This document shows, piece after piece, positions 43,860 through 52,431 of a stretch of DNA of 64,000 nucleotides. Origin of the DNA: Cercospora beticola (taxonomy: Eukaryota; Ascomycota; Dothideomycetes; Mycosphaerellales; Mycosphaerellaceae); assembly GCF_033473495.1 (NCBI RefSeq), contig NC_088943.1, forward strand, positions 310,001 to 374,000, read 5' to 3'. The translations under genes were made by a program, and so were the position numbers. How positions within the stretch are numbered: position 1 is the first letter of the stretch; every line of letters starts with the position of its first letter. The notes under the pieces are model-generated. The model had not been told where the DNA came from and did no database searches. It was given only the letters and a program-made list of their open reading frames with translations.

Positions 43860-44692
43860 ATGCCTGTCAACTGGGACGACGCCAACGAGGGCCAACGAGC
43901 GTCAACTCATGATGGCCATCATCCATGCCAACCCAGGCGTCTCTGCTGCTGGCCATCATCGCCGCCAACCTGGTGACCCCAAACTGAGAGCAAGTCGCCA
44001 ATATGCTCAACGCCCAGTCGGGCACTGAGGACTACATCGGAAACGCTCTCCGGTAAGTTCTGAACACGTGCTTCCTTGATCATCACTTCCCCACATGCTA
44101 ACCCATATGTAGTCAGAAGTTCGCGAAACTCAAGAAGAACGCCACAGACCAGTATGGCGACTTCGGTGCCGCTGCCAATGCCGCTCCGACTCCGGCTAAG
44201 AAGACGACCAAGCGCAAGTCGGCCAGAAAGGAGGGCGACGAGGACAAAGAGGACGGCGAGGAGGAGTCTGCTGCCCCGAAGACCAAGAAGGCAAAGACGA
44301 CCAAGAAGTCTGCCTCAGCAGCTCTCTTCTCTGAGGCGATCGCTACTACCCACATCGTCCTGCGGGGAAGACTGCATCTCTCTTGGCCAGGACGCGGCAC
44401 CGAGGACTACGCCGCCAACACTCTTCGGTAAGTTCTCCATCTGTGCTCTTCTGGCTATTGCTTTGGCACATGCTGACTTTACGTGTAGTCAGAAGTTCGC
44501 GAAGATGAAGAAGGCCTCTGAAGACTCGAACGGCAATCTGCCAACCGCCGCTCCGACTCCAGCCAAGAAGACCACCAAGCGCAAGTCGGCCAAGAAGGAG
44601 GACGACGAGGGGGACGACACTGCTGCCCCAAGAGCAAGAAGGCGAAGACCGCCAAGAAGTCTGCTTCGGTCGTCGAGGAGGATAACGAGTAG
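43860..44692 (+). pseudogene. frameshifted, partly duplicated gene for a Lys-rich nuclear-type protein
   Basis: An ATG at 43860 begins MPVNWDDANE. A direct repeat of GCCAACGAGG (43881-43890 and 43891-43900) adds ten bases and breaks the frame; the following RQLMMAII segment is in another frame. A near-duplicate of about 37 bp follows, and a TGA interrupts at 43985-43987. Then an exon end ...DYIGNALR is joined by a perfect intron (44053-44112; GTAAGT, GCTAAC, TAG) to QKFAKLKK and a Lys/Ala/Pro-rich tail. A second copy of exon end, intron (44428-44488) and Lys-rich exon follows directly. There a one-base deletion near 44635 shifts the frame before the old stop at 44690. The layout (short helical DNA-binding-type domain, then Lys-rich tail) suggests a chromatin protein. 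Confidence 0.75.
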
Positions 44693-44867
44693 CGCTCTTC
44701 TCTGCCGCACTCCCTACAACATACATCTGCTTGCACTGGAATGCAGTAGGTTTGGTCTTTTGCTTGGCTGGGAAGGACAACAGATCAGCGCAGGTGGATT
44801 CTGCTAGAGAGCGGCGTCACGGAAGAAGCAGTCAAGGACGTCTCTGATGTCTGCGGCGAATTGCACC

Positions 44868-45051
44868 TTTCTTCGCTCGGCCTCGAGGACTGGCCGTGGA
44901 AGGAAGTGACGACGTATGAAAGAGACGGAGAAGAGGTGGAAGAGGATGCATGGGAACTCGATTTCCCATGCGTCTTCTTGCATATCCTCTCCGTCCCCTT
45001 CGTATTTCTCCTCCTCCTTCCATGGCCAGCACTTCAGGCCTCGCAAGAGAC
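44868..45051. repeat. second zero-spacer palindrome of coding-like DNA
   Basis: Position p mirrors 89919 minus p without indels; the centre is between 44959 and 44960. Over 44891-44950 about 44 of 60 positions pair by hand count, and the centre pairs almost completely. Read toward the centre, the plus arm gives WPWKEVTTYERDGEEVEEDA and the minus arm gives WPWKEEEKYEGDGEDMQEDA. Both strands are open through the palindrome. Differences are concentrated at third codon positions. It lies 175 bp beyond the broken Lys-rich gene. Confidence 0.85.
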
Positions 45052-46686
45052 CACGCGGCTCGCCAAAGGTACTCAGGGCGGTCTTATTCATGCGGACTTT
45101 GGAGAACGTTGTCATCTAGCGGCCTTTGGACATTAGAGAATGTGGCAATATCGCGAAGCAGTGCAGAGTTGAGCGACACATCGGGTCCTTGGTCGAAATT
45201 AGGGCGAATCAAAATTCTCATCACTGCAATGGAACGTTTCGACATTGTCGCTGTGCTTTCTTCAAATCTGTTCCTTCCGTGCCTTACCACTTTGCGTCTC
45301 GTCGATTTCTCAAACCGACCCGCTTCATAACTTCTTGAACCGTCGTTCATTGATACGTCTCGCAGCACAGCCGCCTCTCTCATTGCGAAGTTCGAAACTG
45401 GTTGGACGAATCCACAGTACAATGCCAGATTCGCCTCGGTTCGTGACCGCAAGCAGACTCCGAAGGCCTTTGTCCACCACTCTTCATGGAGAATCTCGTT
45501 TCTGCTGCCAACACAGTGCTCAGCTTTTCGCTGATCAAAGTTTCGTGGAAGACACAATAGCAACCCTCGTAGAAAGACAGTAAGTCTACACTTCACTTGT
45601 TCTACATTGCTTGCAAGCTCTTCGGCGAAGCATAGTCCACTCGCTTTCATTTTACGATGCGTCGCTGAAGGTGAGACGTACAGGCTGTCTCGCAGCTGTT
45701 GCAGGTGGGACGATACTCCCATTCGGTCGTTCACTCTTGTGAGGGTCGAAGTACGATGGGGGTCATGATCTTGTTGGTGCCATTTTCTGGTTGCCAATCT
45801 CTGTTCACGCCTGGGAAGAATTGCCCACTAACGTCTGCCTTAGAAATGTAGGAAATGGTCTCGATCTTTTTCCTCTTTGTTCCTTGTCTCGCTGCCTGCT
45901 TGACGCTTTGCCTTCGAAGCTGCCTATACTCCATCCTCGTGGCCGATTCGACCTGTTCTGACCCATTCGGCCAAGCTCAAGACGTGGCAGCAGATGTTTC
46001 TGGCTCCACGCTATTTCCTGACTTGGGATGAATGGACGGGTATGGTCCCAGAGCAGATGCATTGGTTCGCCTTGAAGCCGCACGGTGTTTGTGGCCTGCT
46101 TGAATGTCATCGCTGTGGGAGCAGTAGATTGCTTTTCGTAAAAGTAACATACCGCACAGTCGTATGATAAGAATGCCTCCTAGTGCCGTCAGCAGATCGT
46201 AGCCATGCATTGCAAGACTCCGAAACGGTCTGAAAATAGTCTCCTCGCAAAGGCATCCTCTGATCATGTTCTCCGATTATCTACGAGCGTCTCAACATGT
46301 ACGAGGCTCTTACACTCAATCTTGGTATCTTCCGTCATGCTGTGAAAGCGTACGACTTTTTCCTCTTATGCTGAAGGCTCTTCGCTCTTCGTTTCTCATA
46401 TAGATATTAGCAATCAATCGTAGGCCAAGCTGCTCCAGGTGTGAGTCGTCCGTCGACCAATGCTCTTTACCCTATCTTTGCTCCTCGCCTTTTCTGACGG
46501 CTGGCACTGACGCTTCATATCCGTGCTGTCTGACCAAGTCTACTGTCTCTCAACCAGAAGTCCGCGACTGATGGCTTCCAAAGATGTACCTTCCCGCCAT
46601 TGTTTCTCACAACGTAGCCATAAAAGGCGCTTCCGCCACACCTCGATCGTCTAGTCCTCGCCGTCCGCCTGCCACAAACTCCATTT
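45052..46686. other. gene-poor stretch, no convincing gene
   Basis: A 237-codon minus-strand frame (45084-45797) lacks an early ATG and overlaps coding-like plus-strand frames (45245-45583, ending at a GTAAGT). None has a recognisable motif. I cannot decide between remnants and chance. Confidence 0.35.
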
Positions 46687-47418
46687 TCAACGCATCTCTC
46701 CCAAGCTCGGTGTCGATCTGTTCGATGCCGCGTAGTAGCGTCCAGGCGACCGAGCCATCCCCTGCGTCGGCGAGACAGGAATCCCCGCAAGCCTTGGACA
46801 GCGCTCTTCGGTATGGGTCTTGGAATCACACAACGGACATAAGACGGAGTTGTGAGAGGCTTTGCTCGATGAAGTAGATGCTGGGCTGTCGTGTCTCGAA
46901 TTTGTGGAGTCGGTCATTGCGGTTGACCGGGCACTAGAACGGACCATGGAGGCTGGCGTTGCGGATCGAGAATGTGGTTGCTGATGGGGTGTTACGGGCC
47001 TACTGTTGTTGGGAGATACGTTTTCGACGATCGTTGGAGAGGTGATGATGAACGTTGGAAGGTCTGCGGGAATGGTGGACATAGGTAGGTTGCGCTGAGG
47101 CTGATTGATTACAATTGGCCGTATCAAGTCTGCTGTGTGAAGTTCCGCTTCTTCTGGAGCTGGTCTTGCTGTAGTCGTCGCTGCTGGGGAAAGCTGAGGA
47201 GCTGTTTGTGCTGGGCGACTTAGTCAAAACTTTGCATGCCGCATCTCCATCAACTTACCAGCCGCTGTTTTTTCCGCCTTCCATCTAGCTTCGCGCTCGA
47301 GTCGCTTCTTCTTGTCTTTCTCAGCTTTCAGCTCATCTTCGCCCATGGCTGCGAGTCCGCAAAGCAGGCAGCTTGCCCAGGCCTTCGGGTCCCCGTTTTC
47401 GTCCAGCAGGACGCCCAT
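46687..47418 (-). CDS. CCHC zinc-knuckle protein
   Basis: Two exons on the minus strand: 47418-47259 and 47210-46687. The intron of 48 nt (47258-47211) has GTAAGT and a CCCAG acceptor; splicing joins two frames into one product of 227 residues. The N-terminus has a CLLC pair followed by a strongly charged helix (EKDKKKRLEREARWKAEK). A long Ser/Thr/Pro-rich region follows. Near the C-terminus LCPLCDSKTHTEERCPRL contains a perfect C-x2-C-x4-H-x4-C zinc knuckle (C178, C181, H186, C191). Zinc knuckles bind single-stranded nucleic acid or proteins. There are no other retroelement parts nearby, so a cellular gene is likely, but a domesticated Gag-like origin is possible. More exons upstream of 47418 cannot be excluded. 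Confidence 0.7.
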
Positions 47419-47831
47419 CTTCTGTCAATTGATTTCTGCAATACAGATTCAGATCCGCCTCGAGGCAGACTTTCGACGAACCGAACGCGCTCAGAGGCCG
47501 ATCTACAAGGTTGAGCAAAAGTGAACAAAGGATGATTTGGAGACGATGCCGAAAGTGAGCACCAAATGGCCGAGACGATGGTAGAACAAAGAGGAGCTCC
47601 GAATCGGGCAGTGAACGCCACATGAGATTCACCTACAGCAAGATCCACTAGTCGCTAGGACAGCTAGCAATCGTGCCTATTTCGTTGCGAGTTCTTGTCA
47701 TTCCAAGACGCAGCATCATCAGGTTTCATTGCTAGCATCTGCCGATGCTGATCATCTAAGTCAAGCTCTGCCCATATCACATCATCCCGCATTGCGACTC
47801 TTGGATCGTTTCGACTTCATCCCCCCTGACG
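47419..47831. promoter_or_regulatory. upstream region of the zinc-knuckle gene
   Basis: About 410 bp upstream of the minus-strand start. No gene and no sharp promoter motif are seen. Confidence 0.35.
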
Positions 47832-48056
47832 ATGGCCTTCTCTAGCGAACTTCGTCGATCCCTTCAATGCCACTTCTTCGGTTCTGAGGATTTGACCAGC
47901 TGCAAAATGAAGGACGTGGCATGCGCGAGTGGGCTCTGTCAAACGAGGTTGTGGGACATTATTGCTGACGATCGTGGGCGTAATGATCTGTTCAAACGAT
48001 TCTCCCTCGAGCCTCTAGACAGCAATAGTTCAAGTCCAGAAGACTCACCACAGTAG
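47832..48056 (+). CDS. possible small protein, 74 residues
   Basis: ATG at 47832 starts a 74-codon frame with balanced composition, four cysteines in the middle and an acidic Ser/Pro-rich tail. No signal peptide is seen and no family is recognised. Size alone does not separate it from chance. Confidence 0.3.
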   Translation: MAFSSELRRSLQCHFFGSEDLTSCKMKDVACASGLCQTRLWDIIADDRGRNDLFKRFSLEPLDSNSSSPEDSPQ

Positions 48057-49353
48057 AAATGTTCGTCTGGCGTGCGACCATCCTCAGCCACTCGCACATT
48101 GTTGTCAGCCGTCTGAGATAGCAGCAAGACATCATACCAGGAAGGATAAATTGACAGCTCAGCATCGCAGCATCTGACAATGTCGCGAGCTGGAGGCTGA
48201 AACAGAGGAACAGACTTTCCGTCTCTGAAGGTCTATGGGGTAAGAGGAAGAGGTCAAAGAGGTCGATTGTTGCAGCTCTGGCGGCCGTTGGGCGCAACCC
48301 TCTAACGTTGTCCAGTGGCAGTTTGATCGAATGACTGGTGTCGATCCTCAGAGGCCAACGAAGGCAGAGCCAAACGCGACTGCCCCCTGGCAGACAAGTC
48401 CTACGAAGCAAGACTTTCTTGCCCGAAATCATGCTTTTTGTCCATCAGTCAGCGGTCCGTCAGTCTCCGACCAAGCCTTCGTGCGACTGTGATGCATCTG
48501 TGCACCCGCAACGAAGCCCCAAATCAGGCATGGCTGTGCCTACACATACTTTGCGCCAAATGAACAGCATTGAGGATCGTCGCACGGATAGCGCGTTGGC
48601 CCTGTGGCCAACAGTTGCGCTTAACAACTCCTCGTTCGCAGGCCTGAAAGTATCATACTTTGCCCTCAGAACAGCAGGATATGGCAAGTAGGCGACGTCA
48701 GAGGCAGCACCCATCGACTAGAGGACCAACTGACACCGTGTATCCTACGAGCAGCACCGACGGCGGACTCAATGAAGGGCAGTGATTGTAGACGTCAGTC
48801 TACAATGAGAAATCCCAGCGAACTTGGGATGCCACCCACATCCTTTGGAAGTCGTGTCCACTCGTTTCCTGCCGACTGCATAATAGACATGGAGGCCTTC
48901 GAAGTCAGAAAGCGCAGAGCTTTGACTCCTGGTCTTTGCACTCGCGTTGCAGCAGTCCGCAGGCAATCCGATGCGGCTGTGGCCTCACGCCGACCTGTGA
49001 CTGACGCAGAGGAAATTGATGACAACCTGAGCACAACCTGGGACCAACCTCAGGGCTGCCCTGGGGTCGCTCTCAGGTTGTCATCAGGTCGCGTTCAAGT
49101 GAGCGACAATCTTCACCTCGGAATCGGGACGTACCTCAGTGCAGGTAGTGGTGTCCAGGTACCCTCCCACAATGGTAACTCCGGCGCAACCACATCTTCA
49201 AGCGAATCAAGATCTGGCACACCGAAACTTAACCACATCTTGTCGGGTGGACAATTGTCTTTCGGTCTGCTCGGGCCGCGCAACTCACACATTCGGAGGG
49301 CTGTGCTTGCAAATTCGATGCTCAAGATTCAACTGATCACCACTCGGCCTAAG
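48057..49353. other. intergenic stretch upstream of the secreted-protein gene
   Basis: The frame of the following gene is open back to 48772, but the added 194 codons lack coherent composition and would bury the signal peptide, so I treat them as noncoding. Nothing else is recognised. Confidence 0.45.
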
Positions 49354-49855
49354 ATGAAGTTCACGACGCTATCCACCCTGGCCCTTGCCGTATTCACCAC
49401 CTCATCATCAGCGCGTGGCAAGAAGAAAGTCTACACAGCGCCATTCAATGATGGCAACTCAACAAAGCTCATACCGTGCATGAACGAGATTAAAGCAATA
49501 TTGGACGCTCGTCCTCACGGTACGTCGCCCGGAAAATACTGCTTCCAGGGCCCCTCCAAACTGATTCCTACACCAAGCACACCGCCACGTAGGCTACCGA
49601 TGCGGTGACTCCTGGTTCCAATTTGGCGCCGATGAGGAGAATCCTTACGGAAATTCGAACTTGAAGGTCTTCGAGATGTGTAACCCGGACATGGAAGAAG
49701 CGGTATACTCTGCCAAGGAGTGGTTCGCGTGCTATGTCACGGATGCCTGGGCGAAGAGGATCATAGCATACTCACCTTTCGGGTTCCAGGCGTGCAGCTC
49801 AAACAAGACGTACGATCATGCGCCGTGTAAGGTGGAGTGGACGGACGATAACTGA
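49354..49855 (+). CDS. small secreted Cys-rich protein, effector-like
   Basis: Two exons: 49354-49519 and 49593-49855. The 73-nt intron has GTACGT, a CTGAT branch and a TAG acceptor, and joins the frames in phase 1. The product has 142 residues. A secretion signal (MKFTTLSTLALAVFTTSSSA) is followed by a basic patch and six cysteines (in IPC, YRC, EMC, FAC, QAC and PCK contexts). Several aromatic residues, one NST and one NKT glycosylation sequon are present. I chose the ATG at 49354 because upstream codons in the same frame would hide the signal. No domain is recognised. First-intron donor and phase match those of the secreted gene at 19149, but sequence similarity is not evident. Confidence 0.85.
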
Positions 49856-50663
49856 GCGAGCCAAGTGTCCTCAAAGGTTGGAGAATTTGGGCCTGGGGCA
49901 TAGGGGGGGATAAGCAAATCCGAAGTTGCTTGATGTACCAGGTCTAGTTGATGGAGGGCCACAGGGCAGATCCCTCTCACTACGTCTGATGCATTTTACT
50001 CGCCAATTTGAAACGGAAAAGCTGATGACTATGCTACTTGCACGTGCTCGCCATCAACTTCAATTTCCGGCTTGTACTTATCAGGCCACTCTTTCGGATA
50101 CCCGGAAGCACACCGCAGGCAACGCATCTGTGGGGCAAGGGTCTTCAAAGAGCTGAACGATGTTGAGTTGCAACATGCGACAGCCAGTCATACTTTCTCG
50201 AGTGACTTGTGGGTTGCATCTGCGTGCCAAGGCTGCAGCGCTTCGAGCCTTCACTCGCATTGCCAAGACATGTGCTACAGCTTATTCCCTTTCACACAAT
50301 AGGTGCACATGCTGATTACAATCGAGATCTCCCCACACTCTCACTTTTTCGTATCCTCGCAAGCTTTTTGTGCTGCAGCCTGCCCACATGCAGCCTACCA
50401 CATGCATATTGCGGAAATTCACGTTCTAAGGACGAGTGAATTCGGAGGCACAACAATTTACCAGATTCGTGATTTCCAACTGTCCACTGGTCTTCAAATT
50501 TACTCTGTTCTACTGATTCGCTACAGTCCTCCACTACTTGCAGCTTCCATCTTCCACTGCTATCATCTGCCGACTCTGATTTTACACTTCTCGACCACAA
50601 CTCGACTCGACATCACGAAGTCTCAAGTCCACACAACACTTACTCACATCACATTCCATCATC
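49856..50663. promoter_or_regulatory. intergenic region upstream of the tail-anchored protein gene
   Basis: About 800 bp. The last 120 bp before the ATG at 50664 are C/A/T-rich leader sequence. No gene is supported. Confidence 0.4.
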
Positions 50664-52232
50664 ATGGACGACACCACGACTTTTGTTCCCACCGACGACG
50701 ACGACTACTCGCACTTTGACGACGGCTCCGTGGAATGGAAGGCTTGCAGAGAGCGAGACAGGCTCGCTGCAATTGCGCTCGATGAGATGTTCGATGCTCA
50801 GAAGCAAGGCGGTGAGACGTGGCTCGCGTGGTTGGAGAAGCATAGGGGTCGCGAGGTACGAGCAGAAGTGGAGACAAAGCGGCGATTATGTCAGGAGGAG
50901 CAGGATCGCTACTGCCAGTGGAAAGACTGGATCTCTTTGCAGCGCGAGCTTCAAGACAAGGAGTATTGTGCCATACCGGTCGACTTTCGCACGCCGTTGA
51001 AGCAATGGGAGCTTGAATGGAATCAACTCTCTTGGCAGGCGGAGGAGGCTTACAGGCAGCGTTGCAACGATATCTGGAGTGGGAAGTACCGTGGTGAAGG
51101 GGGCGAGACTGTCCAAGGCAACGAAGCGGCCGACGACACAGTTTTGAAGCCACTGGAGTTGGCAGAGTCAAGCGAATCCACTGAAACTCTGCCAAACGAC
51201 TCAGTCGTTGAGCTACCGAAGCTCGATCTGCCTGATTCCTCGCCACCTCTCGATGATCAGAGCGACGAGGGAGCGAACGCTGACCAGGCCAATGAAGCGG
51301 CCGACGACACACTTCCAGAACCAGAGAGGCTGACAGAGTCAAGCGATTCACCTAAAGCTCTAAGAAACGATTCAGTCGTTGAGCTTCCGAAGCTCGACCA
51401 GTCTGATCTCTCGCCGTTCATCGATGATCAGAGCAACACGGAGTTCCCATCGCTCCCTTCCCCTGCCGTCACTCCCAACGACAAATCGGACTCTCCTCAC
51501 CCGAAGTCTCTCTACAGGACGCCGAATCCGATCATTCTGGTGTCTCCACCTCTGCCTGCAGAGAGAACAATCTCGAAGGGGGAGACGTCTACGATACAGA
51601 CAGCACGGCAGCTCCAACCTGCAAGCTACACCGCAGCTCACAGGGGTAGGGACGATCTTGCTGGCCCCCGAACGATGGTTCAGAAGAAGCGTCCTGCGGC
51701 CAAATCTCTGAAAGCTGCAAAGCAGCAGATTAAGGAGATATCTACTCTTGGTGCCACGGCTCAGGTTGATACCCCGGAGAAGAAACAGGAGAAGGTGAAG
51801 CAGCCCGTGAAGAAGGACTACACCGATCCTCCTCAGCCTGTCTCCACGCCAAAGAAGCCGAAGAAGCCAATGACAGATGTTGTCGCCACTCCTGCTCCTG
51901 TCGTCGTCTCGGGGCCAATCTCTGGTCGGAAGCGCAAGGTGAAGAGCTTCACGAGTTCCCAGAAGCCACCAGCTCCGCAGCTCTCCGTTCAAGCGAGCAG
52001 CTCGGGGGCAGCAAGTGCGGCGACACCAACATGTCCTGCTCTCGCACCAGAGACAGAGGCAGAGAAGACAAAGGTCGATGTCTCTGGCGCCATGGAGCAG
52101 TCTGAGAGAGTTGAGGTGGCTGCGGAGAGAAATGTGGCAGGCGAAGGAAGCGGAGAGATGTGGGTGAGATTCGTAGCAGTGGTTGCGCTTCTGGTTCTCG
52201 CGTTCTTCCTGGGGTACGCTTTGGGGATCTAG
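50664..52232 (+). CDS. low-complexity protein with internal duplication and C-terminal anchor
   Basis: Single exon, 522 residues, ATG context CATCATGG. Residues 1-145 are rich in Trp, Glu, Arg and Gln, helical and probably folded. Residues 153-258 contain two copies of a 57-residue unit: NEAADDT at 153 and 210, NDSVVELPKL at 178 and 235, and DDQS at 197 and 254. The middle is Pro/Ser/Lys-rich and disordered, with nuclear-signal-like basic clusters (GRKRKVK). The last 22 residues are a strong hydrophobic segment with no tail after it, the plan of a tail-anchored membrane protein. The same plan is seen in the protein at 12553. Function is unknown. Confidence 0.8.
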   Translation: MDDTTTFVPTDDDDYSHFDDGSVEWKACRERDRLAAIALDEMFDAQKQGGETWLAWLEKHRGREVRAEVETKRRLCQEEQDRYCQWKDWISLQRELQDKEYCAIPVDFRTPLKQWELEWNQLSWQAEEAYRQRCNDIWSGKYRGEGGETVQGNEAADDTVLKPLELAESSESTETLPNDSVVELPKLDLPDSSPPLDDQSDEGANADQANEAADDTLPEPERLTESSDSPKALRNDSVVELPKLDQSDLSPFIDDQSNTEFPSLPSPAVTPNDKSDSPHPKSLYRTPNPIILVSPPLPAERTISKGETSTIQTARQLQPASYTAAHRGRDDLAGPRTMVQKKRPAAKSLKAAKQQIKEISTLGATAQVDTPEKKQEKVKQPVKKDYTDPPQPVSTPKKPKKPMTDVVATPAPVVVSGPISGRKRKVKSFTSSQKPPAPQLSVQASSSGAASAATPTCPALAPETEAEKTKVDVSGAMEQSERVEVAAERNVAGEGSGEMWVRFVAVVALLVLAFFLGYALGI

Positions 52233-52431
52233 CATAGAAAGTTGTTACAGTATGCAGAAGGAGTGAACAAAGAATTGATGCAATGTATCTGCCGAAGCTT
52301 CCCCGATCCGGCTATGTAATATGAATCCGGCAGTGACACAACAAAGAACTACTTCCACGACACTGCATGTTCCCATTACCAATTGACTTTCACTGCCAAC
52401 TGACAACTGATTCCATCGCCAGCAAGTCATC

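Noticed and set aside
44113..44780. Several Ser/Leu/Ala-rich minus-strand frames
   Set aside because: They are the reverse of the Lys-rich exon of the broken nuclear-type gene.
48772..49353. N-terminal extension of the secreted protein
   Set aside because: It would place the signal peptide in the middle of the protein and has no coherent composition.
51372..52235. 287-codon minus-strand frame
   Set aside because: Fully antisense to the tail-anchored protein gene and Arg/Leu/His-rich, a shadow.
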